Both the position numbers and the translations under genes were made by a program. A stretch of 64,000 bases of DNA from Tetrahymena elliotti 4EA (lineage: Eukaryota; Ciliophora; Oligohymenophorea; Hymenostomatida; Tetrahymenidae), in contig JH720304.1 of the NCBI GenBank assembly GCA_000231825.2, positions 1,034,576-1,098,575 on the forward strand. The letters run 5' to 3'. Positions 52,278-63,664 of this stretch are shown here, one piece after another (position 1 is the first letter of the stretch; each line of letters begins with the position of its first letter). A model generated the notes under the pieces. That model saw only the letters and a program-made list of their open reading frames with translations, was not told the DNA's origin and did not search any database.

Positions 52278-52604
52278 TCATTTATTAATTTATCATATTT
52301 ATCTTCGTCTTTCTTTATCATAAATCAAAAAAACAAAATACTTTATGAAAATTATTATAACCTAAAAGTTTTAATTTCTTATAGTAAATTAGATTTTAAA
52401 ATTAATTTGAACTTATATTTAATCCATTTTTGGAAGAATTAAGGCACTTTATTTATTATTTATATATCCAAAGTGAACATAATATATTTTTAATAATCAA
52501 TTTATGAGTGAATTATTAATTAATTAATTTAAAAAATCAAATAAAAAAATATTTTGAGTTTATTTATTAACGAATTATATATATATTTTAATAAATTTAT
52601 TTGA
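52278..52604. other. intergenic spacer between convergent genes
   Basis: This 327-bp AT-rich spacer lies between the stops of the F-BAR-like gene (plus) and UFL1 (minus). No feature beyond the two expected 3' UTRs. Confidence 0.5.
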
Positions 52605-55315
52605 TCACATTTTAGTAGCTTTTATGAGCGAATGCAATGAAGATTCAAATTAAACAGCAGCTTATTCGTCAGAGGTTTTATTATCAGGTATTTCATCTTT
52701 CTTTTCTTTAGTTATTTATTTATAAAGTGCTAATGTTTATGAATAAATATTGCCAATGTCTTCCATCTCTTTGGATAGATCTGAAAGAATAATTAAAATG
52801 CTTGAAATAAACTTGTTATCAAGATTTCCTATGTAGAATTAACCAAATTTATCTAATAAAATATATTGGACTGTTCTTAAGAAATTTAACTTTGTGTCTG
52901 CTTTATCTTTTTTAATGAGATCTTTAAAATAGTACTTAGTTGTTAAGATTAGATTTTTTTCAATTTTCTTTTCCAAGATGGCTCTAACTCCCATCAATTA
53001 AGTGTTGTTCATCAAGTATTCAATTAATGGTTTGGGTTATTTTTTTAAGTAGAGTTCGAATGCTTTAATAAGAAATAAGTTATATTCTTTGGGCAATAAG
53101 CTGATAGCTTGTTAGAGCATTTCCTTGTTTTTAAATACTTTTTTCAAGGTAAGAGTTGCAATTTAGATATTCTTTGAGGGATCTTCTTCATCTTTTTTAA
53201 TAAATAATCCTTAAGGTAAGGAAATAGCTAACTTTTTGCAAATCAACACAATAGTATTTTCTATAACTAGACGAAGTGTGTAGTGAACGTTATTTGAGAA
53301 TAGAGTCAAGTTAATATCAGAATGGTTGCTTTCAATATAAGAAATAGAATTTTAAGTGAGTTGAATCATAAGCATAGCATCTTCTAATAATTAGTTAAGC
53401 TACATAATAACTTCTTAAGATCCTGATTTCTTTTTATCCATCATATCCTTTCTCAACTATTCAATATATTTCTATAAGCTAGGTTATGCAATACGATACA
53501 ATTTATTTTCAAATTCATCACCCTTATCATTTTGATTGATGATTTTAGCCTCTAAAAGAATAGAAATAAATTCTTCTTGATTGAAAAGATTGTTTCCCTT
53601 ATCTCTTTACTCCTCAGTTTGCTTTTTGGTAGGCTTAGAGGCACCTCCTTTTTTATCCTTCTTACTCTCAACCCTAGCAGAAGCACTAGCACTAGGAGCA
53701 GGAGGCTATTTCTTAGCTTTTCCTCCCTTCTTTTTCTTTCCTCCATCTTCGCTATCATCATCACTATCATCTAAAGTCTTATCCTTCTAAATAGCCTTTT
53801 AAGGATTTTCCTATAACTATGTAATAATGTTTGTTTTTAGTCCCGTAACACATTTCTCAATAAATTAATGACTAAATATCATAGTCTCATCTAATTCAAC
53901 ATCAGTTAACTTCAAGTGCTTGTTAACTATAGTCTCAATATCTGCTTCTGTTAAGCAAGTAGGGAACATAAATGACAAATCAGTATAACCTATTTAAATT
54001 CAAAAAATATTAATCAGTTCATTAATAAAATTTTTCATTAAAACAAAGCATTCATTATGTTATTTTTATCCAAAAAAGAAAATATTATTGAAATTTTAAT
54101 TTAAATTATTTTTTATTCAAAATCAAAAAACTATTCATGACATAAAGAATCAAAGAACTCTTTTTAGAAAATTTAGACTTACTTGGAATTCAACATTTAA
54201 TTAAAAATTTTTTGATATTGATTGGAGCAGCAATGTTTAATTTAAATAGATTAAAAAAGTAAATTTAAATAAAACCAAGGACCCTCGTCAAGTAAATTAA
54301 TGTTATATATTATATTTTATTATTTTAATTAAGTTAAGCCTATTCTAAAGGCGCGAAATGTGAGAATGAATGAATTTAAAATAATTATACCTTCTTCTAA
54401 GAGTAAGTTGACTATTTATTCTTTTAATTCTTCTAGTGCATCTTTGTAGAAAGCGCAGTCATCTAAAAGAATAATTTAATCTTTGAACATTTGCTTAAGT
54501 GTTTCTTCAGGTTTTTAGATAAATAATTTTTGCAACATAGTGTATTCAATATACTTGTTTTATCTCAAGAAATCGCGAATTGTATTTTCTTAATTCTTTT
54601 GGAAACGAGTGGGAATGAATTAACCACTAATAATTTTTCCTTCAATGGCTTCACTATTAATGAGATCTTCAATAATTTCTTGTAATTATCTTTGTTCTAT
54701 TTAATAATCTTTAGCCAAGCTGGATAACAAAATAGGCTTAGTAGCACCTCTAAAGAGTCCTCTGAATTTAGATTTAGTTAATTCTTAATAAGTTAGAGTG
54801 CAGAGTTTATCTCCTATGATGTTTCCATCCACTATATTATTTTCTATTCTGAATTGAAGTTGCTCCTTCAAAAATTGTAAAGTGAATTAATATTTGCCAG
54901 TTAATTCAAAGAGGAAGATTTAAGATTGTTGTTGTAAATCTTCATTAATTTCTTCACATATCTAATTTAAATAGTTGCTTGTAATAACTTCACTGCCTAC
55001 CCTAATAAAATCTTTTTTGTTTTTCTTAATAATCTTAGGAACTCTACTTTCAACAACATCATCAGTTACATTTAAAATAGGAGGAATATCTGCCATTTAA
55101 ATTCTTCCTTTTTCACTTATTAACTATACTAACTATTCATCTAAATGTTCAGGAGTCATATATTCCTAACCATCTTGACTATAAATCAAAGATAAATCAT
55201 AATCATTGATAATTTTATTAACTAATTCAACAATAACTCTATCTGAAAACTTATTTGTACAGGTCTATTCCTAAACTTCAGCCAATAATCTTTAAAGTTC
55301 TAAAATCTCGTCCAT
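52605..55315 (-). CDS. UFL1: UFL1, E3 UFM1-protein ligase 1, 769 aa
   Basis: UFL1 transfers the ubiquitin-like protein UFM1 to ER-associated targets such as the 60S ribosome, working with UFBP1/DDRGK1. The ATG at 55315 gives MDEILELQRLLAEVQEQT, aligned with the known start. Conserved stretches include RVIVELVNKIINDYDLSLI, DGQEYMTPEHLDEQL, GRIQMADIPPILNV, RGLFRGATKPILLSSLAKDY and FLRQNKYIEYTMLQKL. A Lys/Asp-rich linker (DDSDDDSEDGGKKKKGGKAK) lies near residue 385, as in animal UFL1. A helical C-terminal domain ends SSLHSLIKATKM at TGA 52605-52607. One intron, 53990-54390, separates exons of 925 and 1,385 nt, totalling 770 codons. The length is close to that of the human protein (about 790). 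Like other UFL1s it has no RING or HECT domain. Confidence 0.92.
53990..54390 (-). other. 401-bp intron of UFL1
   Basis: Donor GTATAATT after NLLLEEG, acceptor AAATAG before GTTATACTGATTTG. Joining gives LLLEEGYTDLSFMFPTCL in frame. The intron is AT-rich apart from a short GGCGCGAAATG island near 54350. Confidence 0.85.
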
Positions 55316-56016
55316 TTTACCTTTTTGCTATTTTGTAAATTGCTTGTATATTTTTCTTTCAGACAATCAAATAAATTTTGTTTTAATTGAATCTAATAAT
55401 AATTCTTTTAATTATTGGCTTGCTCATAAAGAGCCACGCAAGCAATAAAGAATATCTTCGATATCTTAATCTAATTTCATTATTAAAAACTAACAATCAA
55501 CCAATTTATTCATTATCATATGCTTTTTAATGTAAATGAAATAACTATTTTTTAATTTAAAATATTTACTAAAATTAAAATAGATTTAACATATTTAACA
55601 TTTAAAAAATATATATTTAATCAATTATTTATAACAATATTTTTTAAGATCCAACATTTCTTTATTTTAAGTAAACCATAACTAGGCAGAATTTATATTT
55701 ATAAAAATTCTTATTAATCTTATTTTTGCAAATCTGAAACAAAAATATTTTTAAAACAATGATTATTTTTTATAGGAATTGGTGATGATAATTTATGGTA
55801 TAAAAAATTAAATAAAAATATTTGATTAAACTGTTTTAAAAGTGGGATTTTGATAAAATATTTCATTAAACTCTTAGAAAAATGGAAGTTTTATTAGTAT
55901 TAATATGTTTAGAATAAATTATACAATTATGTTATATATAATATATAGAATATAATTTATTAAATAATAAGCAGTTTTTTTAATGTTTTTTTGTTTGTTT
56001 AATAAGTAAAATTTGA
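55316..56016. other. UFL1 upstream region and MFS gene 3' flank
   Basis: These 701 bp lie between the UFL1 start and the MFS transporter stop, both on the minus strand. The first 170 bp (55316-55485) are less AT-rich and continue the UFL1 frame upward but contain two TGA codons. A hairpin-prone segment (GCTTGCGTGGCTCTTTATGA then GCAAGC) lies near 55415-55445. The remainder, to 56016, is AT-rich and holds the UFL1 promoter and the MFS 3' UTR. Confidence 0.5.
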
Positions 56017-58154
56017 TCATTTATTTTTATCATATTCTTCATCATCGATTTCAACTTCTTTTTAAATAGCAATTTGTTCTTCGAAATCAGGATCTCTAAG
56101 TTCTTCTATTTGATCTTAAAGTTTTGATCCTCTTGTTTCTGTAAGAGGGAAAGAACAGGCTACACCTGCAATACCAATAATACCTAAGGGAATCATAGGG
56201 GAAATTGAAAGGTTTTAACATAGGGTTTTCATGAAGGGAGCAGCAGTACTTCCTATAAAGAAATAAATTAATTATTTAATAAAACAATAAATTTTATTAT
56301 TCTTACCAACTGTACCCAAAGCAGAACTGAATCCTAAAGCAAGATTTCTGACAGCAGTAGGGAATAATTCAGCAATCCAAATGTAGACGACAGTCCAAAC
56401 AAAGCAAATGACGAATCTCATAGACTATATTTATAAATTGAAAAATTATTATTAATTTCTAATTATCTATTTATTTACCCCAGCAAGTATAATTTGAATA
56501 ACTTTTTAGTAGCAGAAAGTGCTTCCAGAGCAAGAATCAGGAATAGTTAAAAATATGAAAGAGAAAGATAAGAGAGTGACAATACTAACACCAATGATTG
56601 TAGTAATTTTTCTCTTAATTTTAGGAATGAAGTGATCTATTATGTTTAAATTGCAATATTTAGAAAATAAATTTAATTTTGAAAAAGAGCAAAATATACC
56701 TGTAACACAATAGGCGAATAATTCACAAAGACCAATAACAAGAGAATTTATATAAATATTAAATCCTACTTAACTAATAGCAAAGGTGATACCATAGTAA
56801 ACCATTTAAATTGCTAAGAAAACAATTGCACAACATATGTTTTTAACTCTTAAGGATTTATATTTGAATAAATCTACAATTGAATATGAACTCTCATTAT
56901 CACTAGATTTCAATACAGACTTAAGAGCATCTAATTTAAGTGGTTCCTTTTTATTAACTACAGCAATTTTATTTAAGACTTCAATAGCCTTCTATGTACT
57001 CTATTCATGAAGGAATCTAATTTTAAACATACAATAAATACTACTTCAATTTTAAATAATTTACTTGGGGGATTCCTAGATAAGGAAAATACCAAAATTA
57101 AGGATAGTTACTGGAATACCAAATGCAAAGAGCACCAACCATCTCCAGTAAGGAATTAAATAAGCAGCCAAAATCAAGAAACATTCACCAGCAGCAAAGA
57201 AAATTTGGACACCAATAGATGTATATTCTCTGAATGTACCCTCTTTTATTAATAAAAAATATGTAATTACTCTTTCAAATATAAAATAAAAATTTAGAGT
57301 CCCCTCATATTAAGTTCACCCCCACTAACTTTTACTGTAGACTTATCTTTAATATCTACTTTATATTAAATAAATATTTTTTATGTAGATAGGTAAGTAA
57401 AGTATAAGTTAAAAAGTATGAACATAAATTGAAGGGGTCTCTTTAGTATAGGTTTTAATTGAAAGTAGTGATTTAGTTAGTTACATGAATGTTCATTTAA
57501 GAAGGAGAAGTGAATAGTGATAGCTGGATTAGCTCCTAAACCTTGTAAAAATAGTCCAATACTGCAACTAACAATATCTTTTTGAGAAAAGCCTACCATA
57601 AATGTACCAACAGTAGCAATCACCCAACTCCAAAAGAGAGCATTCTTTCTTCCTTTATTATCAGCATACCAAGAGAAAAAGAAGAAACCAATAAGACTTC
57701 CTAAATAAGTAAGGGCAGACATAATACTATAAATAAAACTTCTATCACATACAAGAGGAGGATCATAGTAAAAAATTAAAGAATCATCATTTTTAATAAT
57801 GTATTAATTATAATCTGTTTAATCGCAAACCCAACTAGCATCACAATCAGAGGCTGATACTTTGCCTTAGCAATCATATTCAGGATCCATAAAAATAAAA
57901 TTACTTTAAAGAAGAATCCAAGCACACCAAAACCACTACAAGCCAAACCAAATAAATGCTCTCATTTAATACCAATTAGCACTTCCAACCATATCTAAAG
58001 CTTCCTCGAAAGTAATCTTTTAGGAAACTAATTAAGATCTACGAGCATTAGAAGGCTATTCTATAGATTATTTTAATGGTGTATTTAAATCATCGTTTCC
58101 GCTTATATCGGAGTGATTGATTTTGCTTACTTATTCTTGATTTTTAGAACTCAT
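56017..58154 (-). CDS. MFS transporter, SLC22 / organic-cation-transporter-like
   Basis: A major-facilitator transporter, likely moving an organic cation, anion or sugar across plasma or vacuolar membrane. The ATG at 58154 gives MSSKNQEQVSKINHSD, a polar head. After FEEALDMVGSANWYQMR comes TM1 and a large Cys-bearing extracellular loop (DPEYDCQGKVSASDCDASWV), as in SLC22. Then SLIGFFFFSWYADNKGRKNA, the loop 2-3 signature (G..D..GR), and GTFREYTSIGVQIFFAAGE. The C-terminal half has the SLC22-type AELFPTAVRNLALGFSSALG and PLTETRGSKL. An acidic tail ends EIDDEEYDKNK at TGA 56017-56019. Several introns, the clearest 57243-57484 (242 bp); others near 57030-57065, 56640-56700, 56420-56480 and 56255-56310. 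The substrate cannot be read from sequence. Confidence 0.85.
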
Positions 58155-58448
58155 AATCTTGTTTGTTTGTTTTTTTTTTACTTTTATTAAATTCTTTTAG
58201 ATATTTAAATGTCAATTTGCTTTTTAAAGAGCGCTCTTAACTATATGATCTCTATCATATATTAATTAATAGATAGATCTTACTTATTAAAAATCTAGAA
58301 TCAATTTATAACAAATCTAAATTATGCAATATAAAACTCATTTCTCTACTAATTTCATACTTTTACTGATGAGCCAATCAAAAAAAAATTAAAATTAATT
58401 CACTGTAATCATTCTATCAAAAACTCTTTTTTACACACCACCATTTAT

Positions 58449-58896
58449 TCATTTAAATAAATTAGTTACAATTATAAACATAAATCTCAAATTGTGTCTA
58501 GATTCATTCTGTAATCTTCCTTAATGATCTTCAAATGTAAAAAGTTTACTTTCATTTTTATCAATCAAATCATATGTCTTAAAAGTTTAAAAAATTTAAA
58601 CATTTTTGACAAATCGTATCTTTCTTTAGACAATTTTCACTTTAAGACTAATTTTTACATTTTCCGAAGTAATAACAAAATTGTTACTTTTTTGAAATTT
58701 TAAATCTGAAATTAATAACCACAAAAAGAATTATTTTTTTTTTGCTCTTTATTTCAACAAAAGAAATGAATATTATCAAGAAAAGACAACTAAAAACATA
58801 CATAGATCCTCCTTTAATTGATTCTTCAATTTGCAAAACATCGAAAGCAGATCTTTTCATTTAACTACTGATAAGTTCAAATCCAAGTTAGCTCAT
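58449..58896 (-). CDS. candidate small two-exon gene, unrecognised
   Basis: The ATG at 58896 gives MSQLGFELISSQMKRSAFDV, then LQIEESIKGGS before a strong donor GTATGT near 58803. Splicing to an acceptor AAAAATTAG near 58655 keeps a frame through LIDKNESKLFTFEDHQGRL to TGA at 58449-58451, giving about 110-120 residues. The exon 1 sequence is clearly less AT-rich than its surroundings and protein-like. No domain recognised. An upstream exon is possible, since TTTATTTAG precedes TTCAATG. It lies upstream of the MFS gene on the same strand and may be a separate gene or a lost 5' part of another model. Confidence 0.35.
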
Positions 58897-59542
58897 TGAA
58901 CTAAATAAAAACAATAAAAATTATAAAAGAATTTAGATAAGATAATTGCATAATACGTGAATTAAATAAAATGTCGTACTTATTTATATTGTTTAACAAG
59001 TTGTATTCAGTTAAAAAAAATATCTATTTAAATATGTTCTATGTATTATAATTAATTCAAATAAGCAGAATTAACTTAATAAACTCATATGAAACTATTT
59101 TTTCCCTTATAAATAAAAAAAATTGGCATATTTAAACAAAACTTAAAAAAAATGGCAAATAAAACCTTTGGTCATAGAGCTAATTAATATTAAGAAATAA
59201 AAATGAGATAATATAGCTTAGAAGAATTCAAAGACGCAATATAGAAATTAAACTGCAATATGGTGTATTTCTTAAATGAAAACAAATTCTGATATTGAAA
59301 TACAAATTAGCTCTTTTAAATTCAAATAAAAATAAAATAATTCTTTTATTCTAAATGTTAAAGTAGATCTTTTATTTTAATACTTATATTAGTAGTTAAA
59401 TAGAATTTGATTTATGATTAATAAACTTTATTGTGTATAAAGTGAAGATATTTACTGATTGAAACTAATCACAAAAAAAATTGTCATCACTAAACTGATA
59501 ATTGTAATTAATTGTCATCAAATTTAAAAAAGCAAAACAAAA

Positions 59543-59622
59543 AAGACGAATTAATATAATTAAATGGTATTATACCTTAATAAATACTTAAATAAAAATT
59601 CTTTTATACAAAATTGCGTCTT
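59543..59622 (+). repeat. hairpin-ended repeat, copy A
   Basis: Starts AAGACGAATTAATATAATTA and ends AAATTGCGTCTT; AAGACG and CGTCTT are inverse complements, extending imperfectly to AAGACG(c)AATT. Copy B lies 330 bp downstream. Homology continues after the right end (TATGAAAT.AG, then TTTCTATTATAAAAT). Confidence 0.7.
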
Positions 59623-59872
59623 TAACATAATATGAAATGAGTAATAACATCTCATAATTAAAACTAAAGTTTTTAAAAATATCAAAAGCTTCCAACATTT
59701 TCTATTATAAAATGTATCATAAATAAATATCAGCTTACCTTATAAGCTCAATAAAATAAACCTTAATCTGACAAATTTAATTAAATTAATGTGTCTAAAA
59801 ATTTGATAATCATTTATGTTGAGTGTAAAAATATGTTATGTATTTAAGTATTTACAAAAAATTAAAACATGA

Positions 59873-59953
59873 AAGACGAATTAATATAATTAAATGGTGT
59901 TATAGCCTAATAAATAATTAAATTAAAATTCTTATATACAAAAATTACGTCTT
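59873..59953 (+). repeat. hairpin-ended repeat, copy B
   Basis: Starts AAGACGAATTAATATAATTA and ends AAAATTACGTCTT. The first 25 bp are identical to copy A, the middle has scattered substitutions, and the inverted ends are kept in both copies. Confidence 0.7.
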
Positions 59954-61306
59954 GAGTATAGTATGAAATAAGCAATTAATTACATGATCTGGCTTACAAA
60001 GCTTTCTATTATAAAATTGAGAATTATAAATAATTATTAGTTTTTCTAATATACTATTTTAAATTCAACTAAATATGAAGTATTTATCTTAAATATACAT
60101 GCATTAAAATATCATAAACGTTTTTTTTACAAGATTATAATATGTATTAGATTGAAAAAGTGAATGTTTATTAAAATATATCTGTTGTCAATTTGAATAA
60201 TTTAAAAATTGATTTCTAAATATTTTAATTAACAAATTTGAGAAAATAAAAACATCTAAAAAATAATTAAAATAAATTTGGCATGAAAAAAAATATGCTT
60301 CAAATAAATTCTTTTATATTATTAAAAATATCTAGTTTTTTTCTTATTTTTGATTTTAAATTGTACCGAATCCTTATTTTTATACTCAAGACTTAATTTA
60401 AACCTAATGCAATTAATTGCAATGGTTTTTGATAAACATTAACCAATTTAGTAAAATAAAAAAAGTAGACACCAGTTGAAGGAAGAACTATGATATCTTT
60501 GATTATTCTTTTAAATAATATTTCCAAAATTATGAAAGAATTAATTCTTCTTCTTGCATGAATATTTATATTAAAAACGCTTGAAATTAACACTTAAATC
60601 TGTCAATTATTATTTGGATTTATTTTGCAAATCAACCTTTAAAAAAAGTAAACTGTAAATTTTTCATTCAAATAAAAACCGATAAGTGTAAACAATTCTT
60701 ATCTAATTTAATAAAACAAAATGATTAAGACAGATTAAAATTTTAGATATAAAAACTGAATGTTTTTATTTTTTGAATTCTATATTAATAAATCTTATAA
60801 AACAATAAATAATTGGAAAAAAATAAATAAAACAGTAAAATTAATGTTTGAAGTAGTAAAATAAAATTTTAAAACATTTCATTCTCTATATTTTATTCAA
60901 TTTAAATATTTTTATTTTAGAATAATTTTTTCTTAGGAAATATAGTCTAAAAATGAAATGGGTATCTGACTTTGTTTATTTTATTATCATTTATTTAGTT
61001 GTTAATTTTATTTTTAAAAATATATTAATTTAAATTACTATTACTCTTTTTTGTTTAATGGATTTTATTTATTTATTTGTTCTCAGAATAGTTTGAGTGA
61101 CTAAAATTATAAAATATTTAATTCACATTTTAATTAATTACATAAAAATCCACTCGAATTAAGATGTTGCAAATATTAGTATGAGTTATTTATTATTTTT
61201 CAATTTTTGATTTCTTATTAGCACTGCGTTAAATCTTTAGATTATTAATTAAAATTATTTATTTGTTCATTCATTATAATTTTGATATCGATACAACTAA
61301 AATATT

Positions 61307-62816
61307 ATGAGGATTCTTTATAATTAATCTGATAGCTCAATTTTATCAAGATACTAAAAGCCAAAACCTGTGCTTCCTGAATTAAAAAACTTCTTAGCAG
61401 AAGAATCAATTCTTTTGCATTCCTAAAATAAAGCATAAAACTATGATTTAACTTGTATTATTCCAAAGTAATCTCTCTTATGAATTTGATAATCAATTAG
61501 GATTAATCTGATATATTTTAAAAAAGGAGAGTAGAAAGCAAATAAGATAGAGAATTTATGCCTTTTTTCAATGAGAGAGATAGACTGGGTAGATTGCTTT
61601 AAAAACCTAAAAATATAAACACTTCTACTTAAAATAATGAATCAACACATGGATTATCTAAGAGTTTGAAAGGAACAAATATTAGTGAGATTTAGTTTCA
61701 AAATGTAAGTAGAGATACAACAACAATGATTCCAAAAAAACTTTAAAATAGAGTAAAATTTTGATTAGTTTTGTTATAATTTGAATATAAATCTGACTAA
61801 TTTATTGAATGTAACAATTTAAGGGTTCACTTCAGCTGAATACTGTTGCAATTATGCATCTTAATGAGTTCTACTAACAAAAGAAGAATTTTTAAAATTA
61901 TCTCAAATAAGATGAATTGATTGAAGACTAAAATGGAGTTCTCAAAATAAATACTGAAGAAAATGTTAATGTATCTTAAATTTCAATGAAAGAAAATAAT
62001 GGAGACACTACTCATAGCAGAATACCTTTAGATGATACAGGGAATGAAAAAACAACTAGAAATTAGAAATCAACTAACTAGTCATTGATAAAAGATTATA
62101 GTGTTTTCTAATAACTAAAAGAATTTTGTATATTATATTAAAAATAAGAAAACATAACTCCTGAAGCAGATTAACTCATGAAAAATCTAGCTAAAATGTA
62201 CACAGAAAAAAAGAAAAAATATTAAATTCAAGTAATTTATTATTTAAAATAAAATGAATTAATTAATATTCATAATTTTTAAAGAAATAAAAAATAAGTT
62301 TGCCTAGCATTGGATAATATGAAATAACAAATTCAGATAACCTCATCTTTCGAAAAAGTCCAAACACAATTATTAGTAAAAGTAATTTATAAAATATAAA
62401 GAAGTAACCCAAAGATAGTCTAGAGCTATTTATGCAAGGATTAGAGTAAAGGAAATTAAGACTTAGTAAGCTCTCGTAGCATTTTTCATTAAAGAATTCT
62501 AAGAATTAATTAGAAGAAGAAGATACAACTTTACCTTATCTAAAAATAAGTAAGAATTTAAACATATTAATTCATATTTCAATTATTGTATTTATTAGGA
62601 AATTTAAAAGTTGATTACTCATCTTCTTAAATAGATGAAGGAAAGTTATTAGATTAAATGAACCAAGAATTTTATAAATATCCTTAGGAATTTGCAGAAA
62701 AACTTAAAGTAGCCTAATAAAAAGTTTTAAAAATATAAAACGATTTAAAAAATTGGGATGAAAGATTTAAAGAAAAAATGTAAGAAATACCTAAAGATGT
62801 AATGAATTCCTTATGA
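61307..62816 (+). CDS. uncharacterised coiled-coil protein
   Basis: The ATG at 61307 gives MRILYNQSDSSILSRYQKPK, then VLPELKNFLAEESILLHS. The gene is split by several introns. Exon 2 reads REFMPFFNERDRLGRLLQKP, exon 3 SLQLNTVAIMHLNEFYQQKK and TPEADQLMKNLAKMYTEKKK, with charged helices in between. The last exon reads QIDEGKLLDQMNQEFYKYPQ and EKLKVAQQKVLKIQNDLKNW, ending KDVMNSL at TGA 62814-62816. Predicted introns include about 61448-61525, 61708-61820 and 62232-62300. No enzyme motif, signal peptide or membrane helix is seen. Charged amphipathic helices suggest a structural protein; function unknown. Confidence 0.6.
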
Positions 62817-63664
62817 AGAACAATTAATTAGATTTGATTAAAAAATATGTAACAAAAATAATTGAGAAAAAAATAATCATAAGTAACTAAGACTAATGGG
62901 TTGATTTATTAAATTTCCTCTTAAAATTATATTAAATATTTATTAAATTAATTATTTTATTAAAATAAATTATTTAATTAGTAAATCTCAACATAAATTG
63001 TTAAATTAAAGAAAGTATAACAAAATTTAATGTATTAAAAACTTTTATTTTTTGATAATCTAATGGAAAATAAAAAAATGGTTGATATTTTTAAAGTAGA
63101 AACAAGAAAAATTATGGTTTGACTTGGTTATTATCTATATATTCTAAATACAATTAAATTGTTGGTCATTTGCTTTTACATTTTTAGAACTCTTCTTATT
63201 TTACTAATCTATATACATGAATAATGAATGATTAACTTTTAGATATTTAGTTTATCTTTTATCAGCATGTCAATTTTATTAATAATCATAAAATTAAATA
63301 TATTTCTCATATCCATTAAAGAAATAGTTAAAGATAATAAATAAAAACAGGAAAGAAACAATATTTATGTATTTAAAAACCAATCTTGACATTTTATTAA
63401 TTTTTGTTTAAAAAGATAATATTTTAATTTATGAAATGTTTTTGAAGGCTGAATTAAATAGAATATAGTTGTATTTATTTCTAAAACATTAAGATGTATT
63501 TATTATAAAAATTTATAGTTTCAAACATAAGTTAATGTGATATTAAATATTGGTGAATTTCAAAAGTAATTTATTTTTAATTTGTTTTTTTTTAAAACAG
63601 TAAAAATTTTTATAGATAGAATTTTTAATTTGTTTTTTTTGTTGGTTTGTTTGTTAGAATTTAA
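62817..63664. other. AT-rich intergenic region
   Basis: This 848-bp stretch lies between two plus-strand genes. It should include the 3' UTR of the coiled-coil gene and the promoter of the TPR gene. T-rich runs with TTTGTTTGTTTG precede the ATG at 63665. No other feature seen. Confidence 0.5.

Larger units (their letters stand above)
58897..61306. other. long AT-rich intergenic region with a duplicated element
   Basis: These 2.4 kb carry no supported gene. Their one clear structure is a pair of direct repeats 330 bp apart, each with inverted ends (59543-59622 and 59873-59953), listed separately. The minus-strand stretch at 60393-60593 is open but AT-rich and unconvincing. The promoter of the plus-strand gene at 61307 should be at the right end. 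Confidence 0.5.

Noticed and set aside
53552..53790. Three overlapping open frames on both strands
   Set aside because: They are shadows of the Lys/Asp/Ser-rich linker of UFL1, which reads through in its own frame.
60393..60593. 66-codon minus-strand frame
   Set aside because: AT-rich, isolated, no splice support and no recognisable motif.
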